From NCBI RefSeq assembly GCF_963855985.1, contig NC_087114.1, positions 87,001 through 151,000 on the forward strand: 64,000 nucleotides of DNA. Reading direction: 5' to 3'. The translations under genes were made by a program, and so were the position numbers. This DNA comes from Ostrinia nubilalis. Its lineage: Eukaryota; Arthropoda; Insecta; Lepidoptera; Crambidae. Under the pieces are notes generated by a model, which searched no databases, was not told where the DNA came from, and worked only from the letters and a program-made list of their open reading frames with translations. This document shows positions 10,271 to 19,777 of this stretch, piece by piece; the first letter of the stretch is position 1, and each line of letters begins with the position of its first letter.

Positions 10271-13200
10271 TCAAGGCTGGCGAGCAAAAGCCCGCCGCCT
10301 TCGACCGACTCTTCTTCGGCGTATGGGATCAGAGAAGGGATCATCCTCCCTGTCCCTTTCAGCCGCCTCCTTTTCGGCCATAACGGTCTCGCAGAATGAC
10401 CGAACTGCGTCAAAGCCGGTGTCGCCGCCGACCATGGCCCTAACCAATGCCGGCAGCGTAATGTCCTGTCCAATCGCCGCACGGAGTGTTGTCCTGTGCG
10501 GCGCCCACGCATTGCACACTTCCACGGTGTGCTCTGCGGTGTCGTCACTGTTGCCACAATGGTGGCAGTCGGCCGATCTCTCACGACCGATCCTGTGCAG
10601 GTATCTACCGAAGCAGCCATGCCCGGTCAACACCTGCACCATCCGGTAAGTGAGAGATCGGCCGCGCCGCTCCATCCACTCTCGTACATAAGGCTGCAGT
10701 GAGTCGATCGTCCGGTGACCCGCGCTGGGCTCCGTCAGACAGACCGACCACTCGTCCACAATAGTGTTGCGGGCCTCCTCCCTCCAGTGCTCGACTTCCC
10801 GTGGTGCCGGCGGGTTACCGCTGCGCTTTGCGGCAGCAGTGTGGTGGTAAACCTCCGCCAGCACTTTGGCCTCGAGCTCCCAGGGAGGGGTACCAGCAAG
10901 CGCACAAGCTGCTTCTCTGCCGACAGTGCTGTAGGCACGCACCATCCTTATTGCCATCACACGCTGCGGCCTCCGAAGTGCCGTCAGGTTTTCCCGTATG
11001 TGTAGGGAGTTTACCCACACAGGAGCGCCGTACAAGGCCATGGATCGGATGACCCCGGCAAAGAGGCGACGACACCCCATGTGCGGGCCTCCCAAATTCG
11101 GCATGATGCGAGATAGTGCCGCTGCCGTCCTCATGAGTTTTGGGGCGAGATATCTGAAGTGGGCCTTGAAGTTCCACCGGCTGTCGAGGACCAGTCCCAG
11201 GTACTTCATGGTCGACCCGACCCCGATGGATACGCCACCCACAACGATATTCGCCCCGGCTGGCGGTGCTTTCCTAGGCCCGTGGAAACAGATCGCCTCT
11301 GATTTGTTCAGGGCGACCTTAAGCCCCAATTTTCGGATGCGGTCCACCACCTGGGCAACTCCTGCCGTCGCTAGGATGGCCGCATCTCTATAACTTCTGC
11401 CCTTTGCTGTTACGAGGGTGTCGTCCGCGTAGCAAATCACCCCTACACCATGCAGGGTTGAGCCCCGGATGGCCCAGTCGTACCCGATGTTCCACAGGAG
11501 CGGACCAAGGACCGAACCCTGTGGAACACCGCACGCCACGGGCCTCCTGCCCCAGCCATCTGCGGTCGGGAAGATTATTTCCCGGGCTCTTAGGTAATCC
11601 ATGACGATTTGCTGCAGGTATAAGGGGAATCCGTGGAATTTAAGTGCCTCCTCAATACATGCGTGGGGGAGAGTGTTAAACGCATTGGCGATGTCTAGTG
11701 ACACCGCCACCACACAGCCCCCGCGTTCTACTTCGTCTTCAGCATGGACCCTCACCCGCTCTATGGCATCGATTGTTGATCTTCCCCGTCGGAAGCCAAA
11801 CTGATTGTCCGCTAGGTTCGGACCTGCATCCTCAAGGTGTTTGTTGAGGCGCATAGCGATGACACGCTCAAGCAGTTTGGCCGCCTCGTCCAAAAGTACA
11901 ATCGGCCTATATGCCGACGGAGAGTCAGCAGGTCGACCTCCCTTTTTGAGGAGCACCAACTTCCCTATTTTCCATTGCCGAGGAAAATGGCCTCGCCTCA
12001 GGCAAGCAGTAAGGAGTGCCCGAAACCGAGGTTCCATTCCATTTTTGAGTGCTAGCACCCACGCCTTCCCAGGTACGCCATCTGGGCCAGGAGCAGTTTT
12101 CTTCGCCTGTAGGCGTAAGATGGCCGCTCCCAGCTCTCCCTCGGTTACTTCCGGTGCTTCATCTGCGTTAGCTCCCACTGAGCTGAAGTGTACCGGAGGC
12201 TGATGTTCTGTTCTTTCGGGGAACAGTGTCTCCACAACGTTGCGCAGAAGACCAGGATCCATGGTGGTGGTGAGCGGGGGAGTCCACGGGCGTAGTTTGC
12301 TCATCACGAGCCGGTACGGCCTCCCCCACGGATCCTGGTTAAGAGTGGAGAGGAGCTCCTCCCAGGCGGCGTTTTTGGCCGCCCCTATCGCACCCCTCAG
12401 CGCTTTCTTTGCGTCCTGGTATACCGCGTAAAGCGGACTATCCCGCGTTTCATCGCGGTTACATCTTCTTCTGTGCCGGGAATAGCAGCGCCTTGCCGCA
12501 ACACACGCCTCTCTGAGCCGAGTTAGTTCCGGAGACCACCAGTGCACTGCAGTGCGAGCCGGCAACGCCCTTACTCTGGGCATCGCCGCATCGCACACGT
12601 GGGTCATGGCCTCACGGAACCACTCGACCTCGCGGTCTGATTCTGTATCGTCCGACCACGGCGACCAGCTCTCAACCAGTGCTGCGACCACTAGTGTGTC
12701 ACGGTCCAAGCGCTTTAGTGCCCACCGTGGGCCTATCTCTAACGGGGAACGGCTTGAGCTAACAGGCGCCGGCCGATCGGGGAAGATGTCGAAACGCACG
12801 TACTTGTGGTCCGACAGCGTCTCGACCTCCTCCAGCACCTCCCAGCTTTGGACACGGCGTGCCAGGGCGGGGCTCGCGAACGTCACGTCCACAACCGACC
12901 CGCCCTGCATCCGCACACACGTTTCGGCCGTCCCCCGGTTCAGCACAACTAGCCCGTTGGCTAGCAGCCAGTCCTCCAATAACTCGCCACGTAGATCGGT
13001 TATGCGGGAGCCCCACGCCACCGACTTGGCATTTAGGTCCCCAGCTACTATCACATGGTGGGGACGACCCCACCCAGACAGCAAAGTCTCAGTTTCCGCC
13101 AAAAACGCTTCAAATTCGGCGATGGAGCGGTTTGGCGAGAAATATGCTCCCACGATCACCACCTCTCCGACGAGGACAGCTACACAGCCTTGACCTCTCC

Positions 13201-13411
13201 GAACTGCACCAAATGGTGGAGAGTCGGCTGTTGGGTTGGTAATAATCGCGACTTTGTCATTCGAGTCACCAGCCCAGTTATCCCGCTCGTGGACGAAATA
13301 CGGCTCCGTCACGATGCAGACTTGAGTCGACCACTGTGCCATGCTCTGGTGTAAGAGGTCCTGAGCTCTGGCGCAGTGGTTGACATTCACCATCAGAAAT
13401 CTATGGGCCAT
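10271..13411 (-). CDS. SART-like ORF2: endonuclease-reverse transcriptase (1046 aa)
   Basis: This is the enzyme of target-primed reverse transcription into TTAGG. The APE-type endonuclease shows TEPY (Glu36), VAGDLNAKSVAWGS (Asp125, Asn127) and LSDHKYVRF near 191. The RT shows YRPIVLLDEAAKLLERV, LDIANAFNTLP, GVPQGSVLGPLLWN and the catalytic YADD at 661-664. A C-terminal zinc cluster has CHHC...H...C near 950. No RNase H domain is present. I chose the ATG at 13411 because it lies one base after the ORF1 stop (TAA-T-ATG), as expected for translational coupling. Further upstream the frame merely overlaps ORF1. The length is close to that of Bombyx SART1 ORF2. Confidence 0.9.
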   Translation of the reverse strand: MAHRFLMVNVNHCARAQDLLHQSMAQWSTQVCIVTEPYFVHERDNWAGDSNDKVAIITNPTADSPPFGAVRRGQGCVAVLVGEVVIVGAYFSPNRSIAEFEAFLAETETLLSGWGRPHHVIVAGDLNAKSVAWGSRITDLRGELLEDWLLANGLVVLNRGTAETCVRMQGGSVVDVTFASPALARRVQSWEVLEEVETLSDHKYVRFDIFPDRPAPVSSSRSPLEIGPRWALKRLDRDTLVVAALVESWSPWSDDTESDREVEWFREAMTHVCDAAMPRVRALPARTAVHWWSPELTRLREACVAARRCYSRHRRRCNRDETRDSPLYAVYQDAKKALRGAIGAAKNAAWEELLSTLNQDPWGRPYRLVMSKLRPWTPPLTTTMDPGLLRNVVETLFPERTEHQPPVHFSSVGANADEAPEVTEGELGAAILRLQAKKTAPGPDGVPGKAWVLALKNGMEPRFRALLTACLRRGHFPRQWKIGKLVLLKKGGRPADSPSAYRPIVLLDEAAKLLERVIAMRLNKHLEDAGPNLADNQFGFRRGRSTIDAIERVRVHAEDEVERGGCVVAVSLDIANAFNTLPHACIEEALKFHGFPLYLQQIVMDYLRAREIIFPTADGWGRRPVACGVPQGSVLGPLLWNIGYDWAIRGSTLHGVGVICYADDTLVTAKGRSYRDAAILATAGVAQVVDRIRKLGLKVALNKSEAICFHGPRKAPPAGANIVVGGVSIGVGSTMKYLGLVLDSRWNFKAHFRYLAPKLMRTAAALSRIMPNLGGPHMGCRRLFAGVIRSMALYGAPVWVNSLHIRENLTALRRPQRVMAIRMVRAYSTVGREAACALAGTPPWELEAKVLAEVYHHTAAAKRSGNPPAPREVEHWREEARNTIVDEWSVCLTEPSAGHRTIDSLQPYVREWMERRGRSLTYRMVQVLTGHGCFGRYLHRIGRERSADCHHCGNSDDTAEHTVEVCNAWAPHRTTLRAAIGQDITLPALVRAMVGGDTGFDAVRSFCETVMAEKEAAERDREDDPFSDPIRRRRVGRRRRAFARQP

Positions 13412-13412
13412 A

Positions 13413-15734
13413 TTAACTACCAGCCATGTGCACCTCCTCGGGCCCACCGTCGGTGGGATGGGATGGCTTTGGCTGGCCTTTAGCACTTGCCGCCGCCCTC
13501 CTACTAATCTTTGTGGCAGGAGCTTTGCAGGCCTTACTGCCTACCCGGTGTCCCGCCGGTTTGTCCGCTGTTGCGCATAGTGAGCAGTGAGGCTCATTCT
13601 CGCAGGTCGCCGCAACGTGGCCAATTTGTCCACACCTAAAGCATTGGCGGCTACGGTCCACCTCTGCCGGACACACAGCCTGAACATGGCCGGCCTCAAG
13701 GCACCGATAGCACCTCATCTCTCTAGTTGGCAGAGGCCTTACCCTGGCGGCCACCCAACCGACCAGGAGGCGGCCCTCTGCCACTTTCTTCGCCGCCATA
13801 ACTGGGCAACGCACCCAGGCAGCGAATAGTCCTGTATAGTCGCGGCGAGGGTTTCCCACTTTCACCGCTTCGACTGGGCAGCCTCCAAGTTTCGCCACCG
13901 CAGCCGCCACCTCGTCTGACGTGACCGAGTCGTCCAGGCCCGAAACTCGTAGTTCGGAGCATTTTATGGGTCTGGACACCCGCACATCCTCATCCTTGAA
14001 AATAGCCCTGAGCTTTTCAGCTAGGGAGTCCGCTTTTGCGTCACTAGTGGCCCCGGGGACCTCTATTATCGTGGCGCCGGTGACCGCCCTACGGAAGCGA
14101 ACAGCTTCGATACCCAATTCGCTAATATCGATCCGTTTTTTGGCTTCACCGATTGCTTTCTCATATGTGACGCCCTTTTCCGCAGCTCCAGGCTGTACCG
14201 ACAGTACCACTGCTGCCGAACTGGGTGGGCGTGCTTTCACCTGTTTAGGCTGAGCCGTCCTTTTCTGCTGGTTTTTAGGAGTCGGCTTTTGACCAGCTTT
14301 CCCGTTGGTCTTTCCCTTTTTAACCACAGTGCTCCAGCCCTCGCTCATTGAGACTGGCGCAGGTGGGAGTGGTCGTGAAACGGGTGGAGCGGCCTCTACT
14401 GGGGCCACTCTTTGCCTCTTCTTCTTTTTACCCTTTTTGGTGTTACCTTTTGGGCCCTCGTTCGCCTTTGCGGTAACTACTTTTCCCGCTGCCGGAGGAT
14501 TGCGGCTTTTAGCTGCGTCCTTAACGGTTTCCGGCTGATTTGCCGTCGGCTCAACTGGTGGAGGAGGCTGTAAAGGGGCCCCCTCCCGTCTCTTCTCGAA
14601 TGCCAGAGCTGGACGGAGTCGCGGTTCTGGATTTAGGCGCGGCTCGAGCCCTTCAATTTGGGCGTTGATCCGCGCGGTTGCTACGCCGAGAATTTTGGAC
14701 GCCCACTCTTCCATATAGGAAGGGGGCGTCTCATTCGAGGTCACCTCCGTTGGGGCTTTCACCCGGAGTCGGGCCTTTAACTCGGCCATCTCCTTCCTCA
14801 TTTCATTAATTTCCGCCCTCAGGACATCGTTCTGCGCCTGAAGGTCGTGAATTTCTTCCGTTGCCGTGCGGGTAGCCAAGGTGTTAGTGGCCGCCCTTAT
14901 CATTACAACTGCCTCTTTTAAGGCAGCTTGCATCGGGCCTTGGAGGCGGCCCGACTTTTTCCCCACTTTCTGGACGAGATCGATCCCGGTCTGGACACGT
15001 TTTAGTAGACCGTCGACCGTCTCGTTCTCCTCAATCGCTTGTATTGTGGCAAGCCTGGCTTCAGCGTTCGTTCTAGAAGAACGAGCCTCGACCGTCAAGT
15101 CCACAATTTCTTTTTCAGCTTGAAGCTGAAGTTCCTCTCTCTCTAACTGCAGCTTTGCCTTTCTGAAGGCCGCCTGAGCCTTGGCCTTGCCGATGTACTC
15201 GCCGGAGCTTGGCGGTCGGCCTCGGCCTCGAGGAGCTTTCCCCGCTGACAGCTTTCGATGTGGGGCGCTCTCGTCTTTCTCCGAATCCGAAGCGGCAGAG
15301 TTTCTCTCCCAACTTCGCTTCCTGGTCCAAAATTTCGTCCTAGTACGCTCGTTTCCCGAGTCAGAGCCAACCGAGTTCATGGAGACCGCCGATGCGGAGT
15401 CCGACTCAATGTCGACCCGTTCTAGCACAACTCGCGGTTCGCGCAGCTCCATCACACCGAGCGTGTCCGCGGTTTCTTCCCTCTTCTCCTCTTGTATATT
15501 TACATTGTTTACACCTTCTGTATTTACATCTACACACACACTAATATTTACACTGTTATTTACAACTCCTGCGCTATTTACAGAGTCCTCCTCCTCACAA
15601 CACGACCGAAGCCGCGAAACGGTGGGTGCCCCCCCCAGATACGAAGGGCAGCCCGCCGCCGAAGCGGCGGGGCGGGATTCCCCGGATGAACCGGGACCCG
15701 CCTGGGGAATATAACTTTTGCCAACACCGTTCAT
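13413..15734 (-). CDS. SART-like ORF1, Gag-like protein (773 aa)
   Basis: This is the RNA-binding, telomere-targeting protein of the element. The N-terminus (1-150) is acidic and Val/Asn/Ser-rich. Residues 170-300 are charged with long helical Lys/Glu/Ala stretches, probably a coiled coil. Residues 360-500 are Pro/Lys-rich and basic. Then comes a folded conserved domain (about 520-660), followed by CCHC knuckles at about 670-725 (CYRCLEAGHVQAVC, CFRCGQIGHVAATC and a longer C-x2-C...H...C). It starts with an ATG and stops with a TAA one base before the ORF2 ATG. The frame is intact. Confidence 0.88.
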   Translation of the reverse strand: MNGVGKSYIPQAGPGSSGESRPAASAAGCPSYLGGAPTVSRLRSCCEEEDSVNSAGVVNNSVNISVCVDVNTEGVNNVNIQEEKREETADTLGVMELREPRVVLERVDIESDSASAVSMNSVGSDSGNERTRTKFWTRKRSWERNSAASDSEKDESAPHRKLSAGKAPRGRGRPPSSGEYIGKAKAQAAFRKAKLQLEREELQLQAEKEIVDLTVEARSSRTNAEARLATIQAIEENETVDGLLKRVQTGIDLVQKVGKKSGRLQGPMQAALKEAVVMIRAATNTLATRTATEEIHDLQAQNDVLRAEINEMRKEMAELKARLRVKAPTEVTSNETPPSYMEEWASKILGVATARINAQIEGLEPRLNPEPRLRPALAFEKRREGAPLQPPPPVEPTANQPETVKDAAKSRNPPAAGKVVTAKANEGPKGNTKKGKKKKRQRVAPVEAAPPVSRPLPPAPVSMSEGWSTVVKKGKTNGKAGQKPTPKNQQKRTAQPKQVKARPPSSAAVVLSVQPGAAEKGVTYEKAIGEAKKRIDISELGIEAVRFRRAVTGATIIEVPGATSDAKADSLAEKLRAIFKDEDVRVSRPIKCSELRVSGLDDSVTSDEVAAAVAKLGGCPVEAVKVGNPRRDYTGLFAAWVRCPVMAAKKVAEGRLLVGWVAARVRPLPTREMRCYRCLEAGHVQAVCPAEVDRSRQCFRCGQIGHVAATCENEPHCSLCATADKPAGHRVGSKACKAPATKISRRAAASAKGQPKPSHPTDGGPEEVHMAGS

Positions 15735-16077
15735 AGTTTTTGACTGCTTGCGGGCGCAGCTGCCCCACCAACTTCCCGGGCGGGGTAACGGCCGGTGCTA
15801 CTCCACCGACCATATCGAGCCTAATAGGACCCGATATCGTTCCTCGGCCCCCGCCAGACCTTGACGTTTGAGGGTTTTACTGACTTTTCCTTGTCTTGGC
15901 CCCGGCTTCCGTAGCCGAGGCCCCCGGCCCCCCTCCGTTGGGGGGTAACGGGTCGCCCGACAGGCCCGCCGAGTTGACGCAACCTGCCGCGCCGGTGAGG
16001 AGTCAGCCGCCCGCGTGACAGAACACGCGGACGTTGCCCGGGATGCACCACGGGGAGGTCCCTCACCATCGCACCCC
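15735..16077 (-). other. 5' UTR of SART copy 1
   Basis: This is a GC-rich leader of about 343 bp ending against the telomere repeat. It contains G/C runs and short inverted repeats and has no coding signal. The identical region in copy 2 is 22100-22442. It is likely the site of the internal promoter. Confidence 0.65.
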
Positions 16078-16116
16078 AACCTAACCTAACCTAACCTAAC
16101 CTAACCTAACCTAACC
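16076..16116. repeat. Telomeric (CCTAA)n spacer between the SART copies
   Basis: About 8 CCTAA units separate the 5' end of SART copy 1 from the poly(T) of copy 2. Confidence 0.98.
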
Positions 16117-16490
16117 TTTTTTTTTTTTTTTTTTTTAAGGTGGTAAAAATGCATAAAATTGCATACCCGCCGCTGGGTCAGGCGACGGGTTATGTGGGGC
16201 TCTCCCCGCCAGAAGGGCGGGGCCTACCCACTAAAAATCCACCAGTCTCCATCTCTCTGTGTGGTGGGGATGACGGTGTAGCCAAGCCTTTCCCGCTTGC
16301 CCCTACCAACACAGTTTGTCCGCAAATGCAGACCCAACTCATGACCACTGCCTACTCTGTAGAGGTGAATGGGTGGTTTCACCTCTAGACCCGGAGACTA
16401 TATTTACAGTATGTACAGTGTCATTATGTACATTAGGAACATATGTACAGACTGTACAGAAACTATTTACATACCATAATATATACAATT

Positions 16491-16620
16491 GAGGCCGGCG
16501 ACCAGGTGTAGAATGCCTGTCCGCCGACGACCAACTATCCTACTCTATATACAAGTGAAGCCGGCGACCAGGTGTAGAAAGCCTGTCCGCCGGCGACCAT
16601 CTAACCTACTCTATGACCAG
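16491..16620. repeat. Two 66-bp tandem units in the SART 3' UTR
   Basis: Units start at 16491 and 16557. They correspond to the three units at 10060-10255 of copy 1. Confidence 0.9.
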
Positions 16621-16635
16621 AAACAATGACTAGCA

Positions 16636-19600
16636 TCAAGGCTGGCGAGCAAAAGCCCGCCGCCTTCGACCGACCCTTCTTCGGCGTATGGGATCAGAGA
16701 AGGGATCATCCTCCCTGTCCCTTTCAGCCGCCTCCTTTTCGGCCATAACGGTCTCGCAGAATGACCGAACTGCGTCAAAGCCGGTGTCGCCGCCGACCAT
16801 GGCCCTAACCAATGCCGGCAGCGTAATGTCCTGTCCAATCGCCGCACGGAGTGTTGTCCTGTGCGGCGCCCACGCATTGCACACTTCCACGGTGTGCTCT
16901 GCGGTGTCGTCACTGTTGCCACAATGGTGGCAGTCGGCCGATCTCTCACGACCGATCCTGTGCAGGTATCTACCGAAGCAGCCATGCCCGGTCAACACCT
17001 GCACCATCCGGTAAGTGAGAGATCGGCCGCGCCGCTCCATCCACTCTCGTACATAAGGCTGCAGTGCGTCGATCGTCCGGTGACCCGCGCTGGGCTCCGT
17101 CAGACAGACCGACCACTCGTCCACAATAGTGTTGCGGGCCTCCTCCCTCCAGTGCTCGACTTCCCGTGGTGCCGGCGGGTTACCGCTGCGCTTTGCGGCA
17201 GCAGTGTGGTGGTAAACCTCCGCCAGCACTTTGGCCTCGAGCTCCCAGGGAGGGGTACCAGCAAGCGCACAAGCTGCTTCTCTGCCGACAGTGCTATAGG
17301 CACGCACCATCCTTATCGCCATCACACGCTGCGGCCTCCGAAGTGCCGTCAGGTTTTCCCGTATGTGTAGGGAGTTTACCCACACAGGAGCGCCGTACAA
17401 GGCCATGGATCGGATGACCCCGGCAAAGAGGCGACGACACCCCATGTGCGGGCCTCCCAAATTCGGCATGATGCGAGATAGTGCCGCTGCCGTCCTCATG
17501 AGTTTTGGGGCGAGATATCTGAAGTGGGCCTTGAAGTTCCACCGGCTGTCGAGGACCAGTCCCAGGTACTTCATGGTCGACCCGACCCCGATGGATACGC
17601 CACCCACAACGATATTCGCCCCGGCTGGCGGTGCTTTCCTAGGCCCGTGGAAACAGATCGCCTCTGATTTGTTCAGGGCGACCTTAAGCCCCAATTTTCG
17701 GATGCGGTCCACCACCTGGGCAACTCCTGCCGTCGCTAGGATGGCCGCATCTCTATAACTTCTACCCTTTGCTGTTACGAGGGTGTCGTCCGCGTAGCAA
17801 ATCACCCCTACACCATGCAGGGTTGAGCCCCGGATGGCCCAGTCGTACCCGATGTTCCACAGGAGCGGACCAAGGACCGAACCCTGTGGAACACCGCACG
17901 CCACGGGCCTCCTGCCCCAGCCATCTGCGGTCGGGAAGATTATTTCCCGGGCTCTTAGGTAATCCATGACGATTTGCTGCAGGTATAAGGGGAATCCGTG
18001 GAATTTAAGTGCCTCCTCAATACATGCGTGGGGGAGAGTGTTAAACGCATTGGCGATGTCTAGTGACACCGCCACCACGCAGCCCCCGCGTTCTACTTCG
18101 TCTTCAGCATGGACCCTCACCCGCTCTATGGCATCGATTGTTGATCTTCCCCGTCGGAAGCCAAACTGATTGTCCGCTAGGTTCGGACCTGCATCCTCAA
18201 GGTGTTTGTTGAGGCGCATAGCGATGACACGCTCAAGCAGTTTGGCCGCCTCGTCCAAAAGTACAATCGGCCTATATGCCGACGGAGAGTCAGCAGGTCG
18301 ACCTCCCTTTTTGAGGAGCACCAACTTCCCTATTTTCCATTGCCGAGGAAAATGGCCTCGCCTCAGGCAAGCAGTAAAGAGTGCCCGAAACCGAGGTTCC
18401 ATTCCATTTTTGAGTGCTAGCACCCACGCCTTCCCAGGTACGCCATCTGGGCCAGGAGCAGTTTTCTTCGCCTGTAGGCGTAAGATGGCCGCTCCCAGCT
18501 CTCCCTCGGTTACTTCCGGTGCTTCATCTGCGTTAGCTCCCACTGAGCTGAAGTGTACCGGAGGCTGATGTTCTGTTCTTACGGGGAACAGTGTCTCCAC
18601 AACGTTGCGCAGAAGACCAGGATCCATGGTGGTGGTGAGCGGGGGAGTCCACGGGCGTAGTTTGCTCATCACGAGCCGGTACGGCCTCCCCCACGGATCC
18701 TGGTTAAGAGTGGAGAGGAGCTCCTCCCAGGCGGCGTTTTTGGCCGCCCCTATCGCACCCCTCAGCGCTTTCTTTGCGTCCTGGTATACCGCGTAAAGCG
18801 GACTATCCCGCGTTTCATCGCGGTTACGTCTTCTTCTGTGCCGGGAATAGCAGCGCCTTGCCGCAACACACGCCTCTCTGAGCCGAGTTAGTTCCGGAGA
18901 CCACCAGTGCACTGCAGTGCGAGCCGGCAACGCCCTTACTCTGGGCATCGCCGCATCGCACACGTGGGTCATGGCCTCACGGAACCACTCGACCTCGCGG
19001 TCTGATTCAGTATCGTCCGACCACGGCGACCAGCTCTCAACCAGTGCTGCGACCACTAGTGTGTCACGGTCCAAGCGCTTTAGTGCCCACCGTGGGCCTA
19101 TCTCTAACGGGGAACGGCTTGAGCTAACAGGCGCCGGTCGATCGGGGAAGATGTCGAAACGCACGTACTTGTGGTCCGACAGCGTCTCGACCTCTTCCAG
19201 CACCTCCCAGCTTTGGACACGGCGTGCCAGGGCGGGGCTCGCGAACGTCACGTCCACAACCGACCCGCCCTGCATCCGCACACACGTTTCGGCCGTCCCC
19301 CGGTTCAGCACAACTAGCCCATTGGCTAGCAGCCAGTCCTCCAATAACTCGCCGCGTAGATCGGTTATGCGGGAGCCCCACGCCACCGACTTGGCATTTA
19401 GGTCCCCAGCTACTATCACATGGTGGGGACGACCCCACCCAGACAGCAAAGTCCCAGTTTCCGCCAAAAACGCTTCAAATTCGGCGATGGAGCGGTTTGG
19501 CGAGAAATATGCTCCCACGATCACCACCTCTCCGACGAGGACAGCTACACAGCCTTGACCTCTCCGAACTGCACCAAATGGTGGAGAGTCGGCTGTTGGG

Positions 19601-19776
19601 TTGGTAATAATCGCGACTTTGTCATTCGAGTCACCAGCCCAGTTATCCCGCTCGTGGACGAAATACGGCTCCGTCACGATGCAGACTTGAGTCGACCACT
19701 GTGCCATGCTCTGGTGTAAGAGGTCCTGAGCTCTGGCGCAGTGGTTGACGTTCACCATCAGAAATCTATGGGCCAT
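16636..19776 (-). CDS. SART-like ORF2: endonuclease-reverse transcriptase, copy 2
   Basis: It has the same length, motifs and TAA-T-ATG junction as the ORF at 10271-13411 (endonuclease GDLN and SDH motifs, RT YADD, C-terminal CCHC). A few residues differ, for example near the endonuclease Glu-rich helix and in the thumb. The frame stays open upstream of the ATG to 20064, because a TAG present in copy 1 is TGG here. That stretch is ORF1 read in another frame and is not evidence for a longer protein. Confidence 0.9.
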   Translation of the reverse strand: MAHRFLMVNVNHCARAQDLLHQSMAQWSTQVCIVTEPYFVHERDNWAGDSNDKVAIITNPTADSPPFGAVRRGQGCVAVLVGEVVIVGAYFSPNRSIAEFEAFLAETGTLLSGWGRPHHVIVAGDLNAKSVAWGSRITDLRGELLEDWLLANGLVVLNRGTAETCVRMQGGSVVDVTFASPALARRVQSWEVLEEVETLSDHKYVRFDIFPDRPAPVSSSRSPLEIGPRWALKRLDRDTLVVAALVESWSPWSDDTESDREVEWFREAMTHVCDAAMPRVRALPARTAVHWWSPELTRLREACVAARRCYSRHRRRRNRDETRDSPLYAVYQDAKKALRGAIGAAKNAAWEELLSTLNQDPWGRPYRLVMSKLRPWTPPLTTTMDPGLLRNVVETLFPVRTEHQPPVHFSSVGANADEAPEVTEGELGAAILRLQAKKTAPGPDGVPGKAWVLALKNGMEPRFRALFTACLRRGHFPRQWKIGKLVLLKKGGRPADSPSAYRPIVLLDEAAKLLERVIAMRLNKHLEDAGPNLADNQFGFRRGRSTIDAIERVRVHAEDEVERGGCVVAVSLDIANAFNTLPHACIEEALKFHGFPLYLQQIVMDYLRAREIIFPTADGWGRRPVACGVPQGSVLGPLLWNIGYDWAIRGSTLHGVGVICYADDTLVTAKGRSYRDAAILATAGVAQVVDRIRKLGLKVALNKSEAICFHGPRKAPPAGANIVVGGVSIGVGSTMKYLGLVLDSRWNFKAHFRYLAPKLMRTAAALSRIMPNLGGPHMGCRRLFAGVIRSMALYGAPVWVNSLHIRENLTALRRPQRVMAIRMVRAYSTVGREAACALAGTPPWELEAKVLAEVYHHTAAAKRSGNPPAPREVEHWREEARNTIVDEWSVCLTEPSAGHRTIDALQPYVREWMERRGRSLTYRMVQVLTGHGCFGRYLHRIGRERSADCHHCGNSDDTAEHTVEVCNAWAPHRTTLRAAIGQDITLPALVRAMVGGDTGFDAVRSFCETVMAEKEAAERDREDDPFSDPIRRRRVGRRRRAFARQP

Positions 19777-19777
19777 A

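Larger units (their letters stand above)
9681..16077 (-). mobile_element. SART-like telomeric retrotransposon, copy 1 (full length)
   Basis: This is a complete element of about 6.4 kb read on the minus strand: a GC-rich 5' UTR (15735-16077), ORF1, ORF2, a 3' UTR with 66-bp tandem units, and a poly(A) (the T run at 9681-9705) joined to TTAGG. Poly(A)-TTAGG is the orientation of Bombyx SART elements, opposite to TRAS. The 5' end abuts CCAACCTAACC. Both ORFs are open. It is nearly identical to the copy at 16117-22442, so it is young. Confidence 0.9.

Noticed and set aside
12552..13193. 213-codon + strand frame (and its copy at 18917-19558) opposite SART ORF2
   Set aside because: It is a shadow of the endonuclease coding region; the minus-strand frame has clear catalytic motifs.
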